64,000 nt of DNA from Picochlorum sp. 'celeri' (lineage: Eukaryota; Chlorophyta; Trebouxiophyceae). The translations under genes were made by a program, and so were the position numbers. The notes beneath the pieces were generated by a model. It made no database searches. It was given only the letters and a program-made list of their open reading frames with translations, and was not told where the DNA came from. How positions within the stretch are numbered: position 1 is the stretch's first letter; the number at the start of each line of letters is the position of its first letter. The DNA lies in the NCBI GenBank assembly GCA_010909725.1, contig JAACMV010000011.1, positions 310,001 to 374,000 of the forward strand, in the 5' to 3' direction. Shown here in pieces: positions 29,257-39,016 of the stretch.

Positions 29257-32200
29257 TCATTGCATATATTTGAGTCCATAGGTATTAATCTCAATTCCCC
29301 CATGGGTTTCATCTTCCTGAAACAATGTCACGACATTGGTGTCTGTCAGGTGGGGGAATTTCTTGTCACTGAGAACCATGGACTGTCCAGTTGTAAGCAA
29401 TCTAAATATGCCGAGAGACAAAAGCTCAAAATCTTTTGCGGATTCTGCTTTGAAATTTAATTTTATGGTCTCGAATCTGGGTAATGGGTAGCCCCATGTC
29501 AAGCTTTGATGGGCCTTGGCCAGCCAGCAGGCAACGATAACGTGGACAGCATCAGGGCTGATGGACGTGAGGCCAAGGGAATCTCCCCATTCATTGAGCC
29601 CGCTGTCTTCCAGCCGATTCACTGAATATATAGGTTTCGGAAGTTGATAGAATCTGAAAACTCCGATGTCGTGCAAGTCGCTGCACATCTCAATGGCCAA
29701 GTCATGGTGTTTGTTTTTTATCACCATCTTGATGATTTTGACGAGGCGTGCAATGAACTCCTGGTCATCACGATCTCCCAACCCTCCTTGTCTAACATTT
29801 GAAATGCTTTCCTTGATTTCTAAAGTTATATCCTTGCTCAACCAGACATTGGTCAATTCGAGAAACATGTCCTCTTGGGATGGCATCTGAGAAGCCTTGC
29901 CTGAGCTGCTCAGGCTAATGGTTCGGGAAACAGGAGTTGGCTGATGCTCCGATGGATGCTCTTCCTCAGAGTAGTGGACCACAGCAGTATCTGAACTTTC
30001 TATCTCTGTGTAGAATAGAGATCCTCTGGCATTGGTGGACTCCTCAGATTTACTATTCATGGCAGAGGTTCCAATGACCTGAGCTGCAAGCATGGGGTCA
30101 ATGTGTACTCCATGGTGCTGGATGGAGTCAAGAATTTTGCTGAATGTATTGGAATTATCTGCATTCGATGCATTCCTCAACAGTTTTGAATACATATTTT
30201 CCACAGTGGCAGGCCTCGAGTGGCCAGCTCTGGAGACGGCTTCGCACAGAGTCAAGGCCAAGTGCCACTCCTGTTCCTCCAGGCATCTGTCAAGACCCTG
30301 AAGAAGAACGGCTTCGTTTAATTCCACTGAATTCATCACTAGAGATACTATTGCATGGATTGATCTCCCGGTTTCTCCGGTCTGCAAGCTCGCAAGTAAA
30401 ACATGATTCATAGTCTGACTGTCGGGGGCCAGCTGGCTTTTCGTCATGGTCTCATAGAATGCAAGCGCATGCATGTTATCGCCCGCATGTTGGCTGATTT
30501 GGATCAGATAGCAGTATGTGTCTTTGTCGGGTCGTAAATAATCTGCTCGAGAAATCTGATGATAGAGTGTAATCGCGTGAGAAAGCATCCTTTCTTTCTC
30601 ATCCTGGGACTCCTCATGGGCAATATTTCGGGATATGGTCCGCAAAATCACGTTTGTCGGAGACAATGAGCTGTTCATCCTCTCCCATTTTGTATCTCTT
30701 CTGCTCAAAAGAGTTTCAAGTAGCTTGCATGCTGGAGACCACTTATTCTGGCGACAGAGAAAGTCGATCAAAGAGCAACAAATACCAACTGATGGGAGGC
30801 TTTGGGCCTCTGCCATCAGATCTAAAAGTCGCACCACCCAGTTTGTATCATTATACCGCACCAAAGCTGCAAATATTGTCTCTGAGCTTTCACAGATGGA
30901 TTTGGGGTCTGTTTTCAAGCCTTCCTGGAATGTCTCCAGCCCCTCAATCAGCATGTCACATCGCACACAGGCAGTTACCAGTAATGCAGAACAACTTGAC
31001 TTGAACCTGTTGTACTGATTAATCCAGTCGATTGCTTCGTGCAAAAGCGAAGAATTTTGACCGTCCTTTGCAGCAGTGATGCAGCATTGAAACGTCACCA
31101 GGTTTGGGTTTATTTCTCTCCGTCTCATGTCACGAAAGACCATCTCCAGGTGCTTCACTTGGAATGCATTAGCGCAAGCCTTCAGCGTCGTATTATAGGA
31201 GACAACATCAGGTTGCATACTCTCATCTTCATTCCAAAGAGATTGCAAAAAATCGACAGCCCTTCTCCATTGTGTTGGCCTTGCTCTGGCATAGGCTGCC
31301 AGCAGAGAGTTGCAGCACACCCTATTGGGTGTAATTCCAGATGCATGAGAAAAGTCGATATTCCGAGAAGAATCGGACCATCCATTCCCCACTGTTGTCG
31401 TCTGAGCCACCTGGGGGAAGCATGATATCGATCGCCGCAGACTCGTGTTTCCACTCTGGACGTCATCTGTGGACAAATGAGAGAAATCCAACACAAAGTC
31501 TTGGGTCATACGACTGTCCACAGAGGACAGAGAATCTCTCCTGCTTGCACCATCTTCACTTGAAATAGTGAATGAATGCTCTGAATTATGAGAAGGAGCC
31601 TCAATGTTTGTGTTATTTGCTAAAGATCCCTCTATTCCCGAGAGTGGAGCTGCAAAATTCCCATCCGCCACTGGGCTGCAAATGAACCCAAGGGACCGAA
31701 AGTCATCTTCCGCAACACTCGCGTCTTCATTCACTGGTGGCAGATTTGATGATGGCATTCCACTATTATGACGGACAACAGCCTTTAATACCGAGTTTGG
31801 TGACGTAAAATCTGGCAATGCTGACGAAGAACTGCCTGTCGGTGCAGACCACATGTCCTGGACACTCGTTGCATGTGAATTTCCTCCTCCTTTCATGTGA
31901 TAAAAAAGTGCCTCAGCCATTTCCCATTGACCACTCTTCTCTAAAGCATTGATCAAAGAGCAGCACGTCACCACATCCGCCTTAATACCAGACTTTTTCA
32001 TGTGATCAAAAACCCTCAAAGCTCCTTCCCATTGCTTCCCCTTTCCCAGGGAACTAATCGTCGCACTATACGTAATCGCGTCCCTTGATATCTTCATCTG
32101 ATCCATCTTATCAAAATACTCCAATGCCTTCTGCCATTGACCCCCTCTATCACAGGCCGAAATCGCAGCATTCGCAAGGGCAGTATCAGGTTCACACATG

Positions 32201-32508
32201 CCCATATTGATGGACGTCTCAAACAGCTCCAAAGCTTTTTTCCAAAACCCTTCCTTGCCGAGACGACTCATTATTTTTGTCAAACCAGGAAGTCGAGGTC
32301 GAAATGTGGACCTCATCAGTATTTCAGCCACCTCACCATCCCTCGCCTCCAGCAATGCTGCAGTCAATTCTCTCATATCATGTGTCCCACGCTTCTCCCC
32401 GCTCTGCCTCGCTCGCCGCCCTTGCTGTCGCCTACCACTATCATTTGGGGTTTGAGAACCCCTGTAACCCCTTCCTCGCCCGTTGGTCTTTGCATATTCA
32501 CCGACCAT
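29257..32508 (-). CDS. large pentatricopeptide-repeat (PPR) protein
   Basis: The 1083-residue, intronless protein has PPR motifs near its N-terminus (about 100-205: GFWKKALELFETSI, QWQKALEYFDKM, QWEGALRVFDHMKKSGIKADVVT, QWEMAEALFYHM) and a second group after a Ser/Asn-rich insertion of roughly 170 residues (about 385-500, including NPNLVTFQCCITA), with weaker helical repeats to about 750. The C-terminal 250 residues are unrecognised. PPR proteins bind organellar RNA one base per repeat and control its processing, stability or translation. Tryptophan-rich repeat starts (xQW) recall the plain P-type repeats of algae. No clear presequence is visible: the N-terminus is Arg/Gly-rich. The first ATG is at 32508; an upstream GTG was not used. 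Confidence 0.85.
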   Translation of the reverse strand: MVGEYAKTNGRGRGYRGSQTPNDSGRRQQGRRARQSGEKRGTHDMRELTAALLEARDGEVAEILMRSTFRPRLPGLTKIMSRLGKEGFWKKALELFETSINMGMCEPDTALANAAISACDRGGQWQKALEYFDKMDQMKISRDAITYSATISSLGKGKQWEGALRVFDHMKKSGIKADVVTCCSLINALEKSGQWEMAEALFYHMKGGGNSHATSVQDMWSAPTGSSSSALPDFTSPNSVLKAVVRHNSGMPSSNLPPVNEDASVAEDDFRSLGFICSPVADGNFAAPLSGIEGSLANNTNIEAPSHNSEHSFTISSEDGASRRDSLSSVDSRMTQDFVLDFSHLSTDDVQSGNTSLRRSISCFPQVAQTTTVGNGWSDSSRNIDFSHASGITPNRVCCNSLLAAYARARPTQWRRAVDFLQSLWNEDESMQPDVVSYNTTLKACANAFQVKHLEMVFRDMRRREINPNLVTFQCCITAAKDGQNSSLLHEAIDWINQYNRFKSSCSALLVTACVRCDMLIEGLETFQEGLKTDPKSICESSETIFAALVRYNDTNWVVRLLDLMAEAQSLPSVGICCSLIDFLCRQNKWSPACKLLETLLSRRDTKWERMNSSLSPTNVILRTISRNIAHEESQDEKERMLSHAITLYHQISRADYLRPDKDTYCYLIQISQHAGDNMHALAFYETMTKSQLAPDSQTMNHVLLASLQTGETGRSIHAIVSLVMNSVELNEAVLLQGLDRCLEEQEWHLALTLCEAVSRAGHSRPATVENMYSKLLRNASNADNSNTFSKILDSIQHHGVHIDPMLAAQVIGTSAMNSKSEESTNARGSLFYTEIESSDTAVVHYSEEEHPSEHQPTPVSRTISLSSSGKASQMPSQEDMFLELTNVWLSKDITLEIKESISNVRQGGLGDRDDQEFIARLVKIIKMVIKNKHHDLAIEMCSDLHDIGVFRFYQLPKPIYSVNRLEDSGLNEWGDSLGLTSISPDAVHVIVACWLAKAHQSLTWGYPLPRFETIKLNFKAESAKDFELLSLGIFRLLTTGQSMVLSDKKFPHLTDTNVVTLFQEDETHGGIEINTYGLKYMQ

Positions 32509-33339
32509 CCTTGTGTGTTTCTTCGCTCTTCTTCTTTTGGGTACCACAAATCACGTTGCACTCTTTGATATACATGTACGGAACAAATTCTCACAGTATC
32601 TGAGTATATGTATACATTATACTCGTTCCAAAAAAAGCTCAATAATGATCACATGCACGGGATAGATATCATTCACGATCTGCAGCTGGCAGTACCACTC
32701 TCGTGACTCTTGTCCAGCGACTGGGTATCTATCCACACAAGCACTCGTACAGCTGCACAAAAACTATATCTGTCGTCATAAAACGTATTGATGCTCGAAT
32801 TCCACCAGTACGATGCTCAGAAACACGAGCGTTCCCCAAGCCTCCCGACCTCTGCACTGGTTGCTGGTGGCTCTCGTGTCGCACAAATGACCCTCGCAGC
32901 GGCATATCGAATAAAAACCATATTCCTTCCCTTCAAATCCACCATTTGAATTGTCAACTCACCTGTAGGATTAAAGATATTCCCACGTGCCACAAAAGCA
33001 ACCCAGACCAGCACGAGGAACCAGCGGTTGCTCTTTTGCGTGCTTTTCAACAAGGATCGTACACGCAGAATATATATATATATATAGCCTGTGTGCGTCC
33101 ACGTTCTTTTTATACTGACTACCGGGTGTAGTATCATGCGTTCTAGTATCGGAATGGTAGATTGGGGTCGTCCTAGGTGATATTTCCGAGGGTGGTCGGG
33201 AGGTCCCGTGGGACCAATGCCCCATCCGGACCCACAGCGAATGCCATGAATCCACATGTGGGGAGTGCATGAAGGCTCATGTCAGATCGCCTTCGTCAGA
33301 CGTATCATCATTGTCTCATACATACAGAATAAATCATAT
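32509..33339. other. intergenic, with an unsolved possible small gene on the minus strand
   Basis: An 831-bp gap. On the minus strand a TATAAAA-like box (about 33107-33114), a TA repeat (33071-33086), a hydrophobic frame (RWFLVLVWVAFVARG) and a textbook 5' splice site (CAG/GTGAGT, about 32960) occur in order, followed by a possible acceptor near 32852. No suitable ATG sits between the TATA-like box and the hydrophobic frame, so I do not call a gene. Nothing coding is convincing on the plus strand. Confidence 0.3.
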
Positions 33340-34113
33340 TTACACCTCATCGAGAACGCGAATGCCATTCTTATCGATGATTTTGATAATGTATTTAGGG
33401 GGTGCAACAACCAACCGTGACTTGACCTCCTCAATCCCTACAGCAACATCATATCCTCTACATCATACGAAACACAAAAAGAGAAGAAAAGACGCAAGAA
33501 TCACGTACCTTTACGCATCATACTCAATGCATCTGCCTCGGTCAAATCTTTCCTCCAAAGCTTGTCAAACAGAGACAGAACAAAGTACGATCCATACCCA
33601 CTTCCACAAATATTCTGCTCGTGCATGGTTGCCAGATAATCACACCAATACAGAGAAGGACCGCAGTGCTCATCATACCCCCCAATCAATAAGTTGGTCT
33701 GATACGGGGACTTTCTGAGTGCTGTGGCCAACTCATTCCTTGTAAAATTAGCCACTGCCTTTGTGCTCAAATCCACACCGTTTCTAAACGCGTATAATCT
33801 AACATTTGCTGCAATGAACTCTGTAAAATTGACACGATCACCGGCCTCTCCACTGATGGCAAAGAGCTTGTGTGAATCAATTGGGACAAGTTTGTCCTCA
33901 TCCTGCTTCATTGTGACAATGCTTTGGACAGCAGAGGTGTCACTGCACAGCATGACAAAGTCCGGTCCTCGAATACCTACAGGGATACCACAGTCATGAT
34001 GAACAAGAAGGCGTGAGGTAGAAGAAGAAGGAAAGAAAGAAGAACCTGCTGGGTTCTTTCTCGCTACTGGACCATCCGGTTGGTTTTCCAAACACACCTG
34101 CCAAGAAATCCAT
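33340..34113 (-). CDS. PSMB2: 20S proteasome subunit beta-4 (PSMB2/PBD)
   Basis: Exons 34113-34098 (16 nt), 33976-33509 and 33455-33340; introns 121 nt (GTGTGT...CTGTAG) and 53 nt (GTACGT...TAGAG), giving 199 residues. The spliced N-terminus MDFLAGIRGPDFVMLCSD matches beta-4, a non-catalytic subunit of the 20S core without a propeptide or N-terminal Thr. Other matches are GEAGDRVNF, FTRNELA, LLIGGYDEHCGPSLYW and the C-terminal KIIDKNGI. The last acceptor must be AGAG at 33456 rather than the AG two bases earlier, because only that choice keeps the frame and gives KGYDVAVGIEEV. It is transcribed away from the R3HDM4-like gene. Confidence 0.94.
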
Positions 34114-34644
34114 ACTCTATTATTAATATTGTTTTATACTCGTGTTGATATCCTATCCTATCGCTTTCCCGGTCCAAGAAGAAAGCGATCGACAAATCAA
34201 ACAATCAGTCAGTCGCGCTGGCACCGACAGTCGGGTAGAAGGACTACTATTTTGTTTGCTCAATGGTTTCGTTATTAGATTTATATATCTACGCATCAGT
34301 GCTCGTGCTGTTGACTCGTATCGTCGGTTGCCTTTCCTATATGATTTTAATGTCTTGTTTAGGGACGATTGATTTTCCTTAAAAAGATAAAACGGAGCAT
34401 ATGCTCTCTTCTCCTCTACATTGGTACAAGACACGTTCTAGCTCCTCTGTATCCAGTCATTCAATTAAAATCAAATTAAGTTGACGGCTATGTCGTTCTG
34501 ACAAGGAACCATACGAATGAAACACGGGCCTTGTTTTTTCTAGCCTCACATGGAAACGTTTGCCTTTCCTGCCGAGACGCTGTTATATTACGACAACAAT
34601 TGCCACTACTTTCAGAATTAACAAACAATAATACGTGAGGACTG
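34114..34644. promoter_or_regulatory. divergent promoter region, PSMB2 / R3HDM4-like
   Basis: A 531-bp gap between divergent genes. I see no coding region, and no proteasome-type control element that I can name. Confidence 0.35.
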
Positions 34645-35601
34645 ATGGCGGAAGCGTCTCCGAGTGGGGTTGTGACACCACGGACTCAACGACCTATGAA
34701 TAGTATTACGGGACCCTACCTCATGCCTGACGGGCGACCATTTGGCGCCTTTGTGGTGGAGTCTCGTACTCCTGAGAAGCGCGCTCGAACAAAGCATCAG
34801 CGTGCTAGGAAGAAGATACCGCAACATGGATGGACGGCAGCATCCAGTGCTGGGGCTTGGCTTTCCTGTTTGGATGAGACTGAGGTGAATTCACTGAATA
34901 AATTAGGGCAGAGGAAGCAGAGGCGCTACGTCAATGACTTTTTACTGAGAGAAATGACGGCCGAGTTGACAGCGGACGGTATTGATGCGTTGTTCAAGCC
35001 CGTTCCGTTTGGTAATGTTCATGCCCCAAAGTCTGCTTTTTACCAGGTCTCTCAGGACGATGACGTTCATGTCTTGTGGCAGATGTTTCTTTCTGTGAAT
35101 GCTGACACGCAGGAGCGAATACTAAAGAAATGGGAAAAGCATGTGAGGGAGCTTCGAGAGGAGATGCATCATCATGGCACTGCTCAAGAGGATGGCCAAG
35201 AACAACAACCATATCCAAGTCTGGAGGAGAGGAAGAAGGCCGTGGCGCAGGATTATGCACGCCGATGGCGGAAGAATGTATCGTTGAGCGGTAAATCTGC
35301 GTTAAAAAAGACGCATCGGCAGACTTTGTATGATATAGAATCATATATGTTGCCATGTCTCTCGGGAGAGGTATCTTTTGCGGATGTGCATGCTGAGGAT
35401 GGTTTTGGGCGTTTGTTGACACATTCCATTGCCACCTTGCATGGGTTGGAGTCGAGAACACTCGAGAGGACAGATGATGGACAGCGATTTGTCCGAGTGT
35501 CGGGTCTGCACGAGTCTCAAGACGGCGACTGTCATCTGTATTGTAGCATAGGGGATTTTGTGTCAGCTATGCCAAACCAATGCGGTGTTCAGATTTTGTA
35601 A
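34645..35601 (+). CDS. R3H-domain protein, R3HDM4-like
   Basis: The 318-residue protein starts at a clear ATG and has no intron. An N-terminal region (about 55-110, with GQRKQRRYVNDFLLREM) resembles the R3H-associated domain, and a C-terminal R3H-like segment at about 235-300 contains FGRLLTHSIATLHGL with the R-x3-H pair. The same two-part layout is known from R3HDM4 and its fungal relatives. R3H domains bind single-stranded nucleic acid. The family has no settled function. The middle is basic (KKWEKHVRELREE, possible coiled coil). Confidence 0.65.
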   Translation: MAEASPSGVVTPRTQRPMNSITGPYLMPDGRPFGAFVVESRTPEKRARTKHQRARKKIPQHGWTAASSAGAWLSCLDETEVNSLNKLGQRKQRRYVNDFLLREMTAELTADGIDALFKPVPFGNVHAPKSAFYQVSQDDDVHVLWQMFLSVNADTQERILKKWEKHVRELREEMHHHGTAQEDGQEQQPYPSLEERKKAVAQDYARRWRKNVSLSGKSALKKTHRQTLYDIESYMLPCLSGEVSFADVHAEDGFGRLLTHSIATLHGLESRTLERTDDGQRFVRVSGLHESQDGDCHLYCSIGDFVSAMPNQCGVQIL

Positions 35602-36119
35602 CTCCTGTTCTTGTTGCTGTACTATACTCAGTTTATTTGATTCACTTATATTATTATGACGGTTATGTAAAAATAGATACGTGATTGTGAAAGATTTTTG
35701 ATGCATATACCAACATGTCTATTTTCAAGGAGTTGCACGGGTGAACAACATGCCGTTCAACTCGGATGGCTTTTGTGGCGCAATCATGTTTATTTTATAC
35801 GGCCCGATTCTTCGACAGAGATATGATACTACTATGGAGGATCATAGGTTGAACAGATAGTGGCATGCTGTGTGTTGTCTTTTGGTAACAAGCTCACACA
35901 TGGTTTTGAGGAGGAGTGGTCCTTACAGATGTCCATCTCATCATATCCGTCTTCGACCCTGGAGATTTTGCATTCCGACAACGACGAAAAAGTGTCCCGG
36001 CGACCATTGCCCTCACTTCAAATAGTAATAATCAATACCACGGTACTGCAAATATATTGAAAAAGTATCATACTTCCAGGCTATACGATCACTGTGCGTC
36101 GGAGTGGATACCAAGTGAG
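35602..36119. other. intergenic, promoter of Cys-rich secreted protein gene
   Basis: A 518-bp gap. The frame of the downstream gene stays open through 35916-36119, but only from a GTG, and the sequence there does not look like protein. Nothing else is visible. Confidence 0.3.
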
Positions 36120-37124
36120 ATGTTCACCAGTGGAAACAGGAGGAGTTTGAGTGGGCCGCCAGGTCCCAGTGGGTTGGCCAGCATCCGTTGGACAATGTTT
36201 TGCCTCGTGGCTGCCTTTGCCGCGCAAGTTCTTGCACTACATGAAGACTGCAACATTGAAATCCCTCTTGGTACATGTGAGGCAAATGAAAATTTGACTC
36301 GCCTGTGGCAAGTTCAAGACTGTCTGATGGATCAGCCTTGTGCGAAGAAGGGAGGGTATTATACGATCAAGGAACCCTCCTTGCTCTGTGAGCAGGGCGT
36401 TTTGTTCAATGGCACGAAATGTCTGTTAACCGACGAGGGCTGTGAAGAAGGTGAGAAGAAGGTTGGAGAAGAAGGCCAAGAGGAATGTGTGCCAAGAGAG
36501 CCCCATGAAGCTATTGACACAACACCTCTCACACTTGGCGCATCGTGCGGTAAATATCGGAGGATTCCAGGATCCAATCATGCTTGTCCATCAACTGGGC
36601 CTCTCTGCTTTAGATATGACGGGGCTTGTGAGGAGGCTTGCAAATGTCCTCCCAAGCAATCCCTGGGTAAAGAGTTGGAGGACCCCTCCGAGTCATGTGT
36701 CTACCTCTATAGTAACCTTTCTGAGGACCCTGCCCAAACAATCTGTGAATATGGGGATTTTACTCTCGCAGACGAGTTGGTGGAGGATCTAGCCGGCCTT
36801 CGTGTTGGAAGTGAGATGAGGGCAGTTTTGTTCTCTGACAATTTCGACTATTCAAAACCAGTAGTCGTTCTACAAGGTGCTGATACAAATACCTTGACAA
36901 ATCTGGGTCACTGGTGTCTATATACGAATGCGTCTATTCCATCAGTCAGAAATAATGGCACGAATTGTCACACCGTTGATGAGGATGGACAGGATAGAAT
37001 ATCCACCTGGGCTGATGTCCCCACATCCATTCGCTTGGAGTCTGTGTCATCACCTCAATCTTCAGCACTGGCCCCTTACGTCAAGCCTGTCGTCATGCTT
37101 GGCATTGTACTCGGCATCGTGTGA
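36120..37124 (+). CDS. Cys-rich secreted or surface protein, unknown family
   Basis: A 334-residue protein with a hydrophobic signal (MFCLVAAFAAQVLAL) at about residues 26-40 when read from the first ATG at 36120; a second ATG at 36195 would place the signal at the very start. About 25 cysteines follow in short-spaced groups (for instance CFRYDGACEEACKCPP), with several N-glycosylation sequons (NLT, NGT, NAS, NLS). The C-terminus is hydrophobic (VVMLGIVLGIV) after a Ser/Pro region, like a GPI-attachment signal although short. I do not recognise a domain. It is most likely a cell-surface or wall protein. Confidence 0.65.
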   Translation: MFTSGNRRSLSGPPGPSGLASIRWTMFCLVAAFAAQVLALHEDCNIEIPLGTCEANENLTRLWQVQDCLMDQPCAKKGGYYTIKEPSLLCEQGVLFNGTKCLLTDEGCEEGEKKVGEEGQEECVPREPHEAIDTTPLTLGASCGKYRRIPGSNHACPSTGPLCFRYDGACEEACKCPPKQSLGKELEDPSESCVYLYSNLSEDPAQTICEYGDFTLADELVEDLAGLRVGSEMRAVLFSDNFDYSKPVVVLQGADTNTLTNLGHWCLYTNASIPSVRNNGTNCHTVDEDGQDRISTWADVPTSIRLESVSSPQSSALAPYVKPVVMLGIVLGIV

Positions 37125-37458
37125 TCCCTTGCATGCTTATCACAGCACCAGAGGCCCTTGACTTTCTTTCTCAGACCACAAAAGTTTCCTTCAAACAAGG
37201 AGCCCTGCAGCCAAGTTCAAGCTGCATCAAAAACTCAACCGCATTATAATACGCAATACGTTGTTATCCATACTCTATGCACATACATACTAGTAGGATG
37301 TATCATCATGCCACAGATTCCACTGAGGAGGATTTTTTGAGATTCCCAACTTGGGAAATGCCAATATCAAGTTGATATTAGTTTCTTGGAGTCCTGTGTA
37401 AATTCAACCAATAGGTGCTGATAATAGTAACAGTATAAAATCTTTTATTTTTTTCATC
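37125..37458. other. intergenic, BUD13 promoter
   Basis: A 334-bp gap between two plus-strand genes with an AT-rich stretch directly before the BUD13 start. Nothing else is supported. Confidence 0.3.
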
Positions 37459-38864
37459 ATGGATGTCAATGTGTTTGGATTGAGTAGCCTACGAGAAGAG
37501 AAGAAGAAGGAAACCAAAAAGAAGGATCCTGAGAAAGTCAAAAAGTTACAAGACTACCTCAGTGCACAATATGGGTCAAACCAGGGCGATGAGAAGAAAC
37601 AAAAAAAGAAGAAAAAGAGTAAGAAGAAGCTTGTATCTGGTTCAGTTGCTATTGTGGATGAGGATATAGACTTTGTTGCGAGAGATGCCAAGAACGATGT
37701 CAATGCAGGCGCTATGGAGGACGAAGGTGCGTATATATCACTTGAAAATGCCTTTATATGGTTTATAACATGTGATTGAATGATGTAGATGGGCCTGTTG
37801 TGGCCAATGCTGATGAGTTTGAACGGAGACAGTTGCAAGAGTTGAGGGAAAGGCAGTTGTTGTTGGATCAAGGAGACGGGCATCGCGGGGAGGGAGGTGG
37901 AGGTGGAGGAGGAGAGAGCTCTGAAGATGATATGTCTCCCCCCAGGAGACGAGCATCAGGCAGGCATGACAGTGATGTGGAGGATTCTGATGATGGTGAT
38001 GTGTCTCCTCCTAGGAGACGAGCATCAGGGCGGCATGACAGTGATGTGGAAGATTCTGATGATGATGGTGATGTGTCTCCTCCCAGACGAAGAGCATCAG
38101 GGCGGCATGATAGTGACCTAGAAGAGTCTGATGACCAGAGCGATGCATCTCCCCCAAGAAGACCGCAGGGATCAATAAGCAGTGGCGATGTATCTCCTCC
38201 ACGGAGGCAGCAGCAGCAAAGTGAGGATGCTGTCAGGATGTCAGATGGTACGCTGGCCGGCATGGTGTCTGGGAGAGAATTGCGAAAGGAAATGGAAGAA
38301 AAAAGGGCTAGAGAGCAGAAAAGGTTGGAGAAATTAGGTGATGATGTTACTGGAAGGGGAGCGCGCACTGTGTATAGAACAGAGGATGGGCAGGCCATCT
38401 CCAAGGAAGAGTACGAGGAGGCTATGCGGCGGAAACAATCTCAGGAAAAGAAATATCTAGAAGGATCTGAGATTCCGTGGGGTAGAGGATTACAGCAATC
38501 ACATGGTGGTCGCGCTGAGGGATTGCATGAATCCACTCGAGCAGCTGCATCCAGGTGGGATGACCCAATGGCTCACATTCTGGGTACCAAGCAACGCCCC
38601 GACCTTAAGAGGGATACCTCGTTATTGGATAGATTTGCAAAAGATTTGAAAAAGGCGGGCTTCAACGTCCCATTAGATATACCAAAGCATAGTTGGTTAA
38701 ACCGTAACATGGGTCCACCAGTGAATAGATTTGGGATCCGACCTGGAAGGCATTGGGATGGGGTTGACCGGAGCAATGGGTTTGAAAAAGACTTGTTCAG
38801 AAGGAAGGCTGAACTGAGACAGAGGGAGCAGATGGCTCATTACATGGCTCAGGAAGATATGTAG
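37459..38864 (+). CDS. BUD13: BUD13 pre-mRNA splicing factor (RES complex)
   Basis: Exons 37459-37726 and 37789-38864, intron 62 nt (GTGCGT...ATGTAG), giving 447 residues. BUD13 is part of the RES complex, which joins the activated spliceosome and helps mRNA retention and splicing. The N-terminus has Lys runs; the middle contains tandem SPPRRRASGRHDSD repeats; the C-terminal part (about 250-447) is the conserved domain with GRGARTVYRTEDG, the KKYLEGSEIPWGRGL stretch, and PVNRFGIRPGRHWDGVDRSNGFEK, which is the family hallmark. Human BUD13 has the same repeats-then-domain design. Confidence 0.93.
37930..38206 (+). repeat. tandem repeat coding SPPRRRASGRHDSD units in BUD13
   Basis: Three near-identical units of about 63-66 bp, then two shorter diverged ones, each encoding an SPPRR core and an acidic DSDxEDSDD linker. 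DNA identity between the first units is high, suggesting recent expansion or conversion. SR/SP-rich repeats of this kind are usually phosphorylated. Confidence 0.85.
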
Positions 38865-39016
38865 TGCACACTCCACTATTATAAATATTAATAGATGGAC
38901 CCAGGCACTTGTTTGTCTGTGTATTTCGTATTGCATCATTCAAAATATATGTGTAATATATTCAACAAAACAATGCGATAGGTATAGAAATCTCTTCCCC
39001 GAAGACGAAACAGACC

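Noticed and set aside
33071..33086. TA repeat as a TATA box
   Set aside because: A simple repeat; a better TATA-like box on the minus strand lies about 25 bp away, and no gene start fits either.
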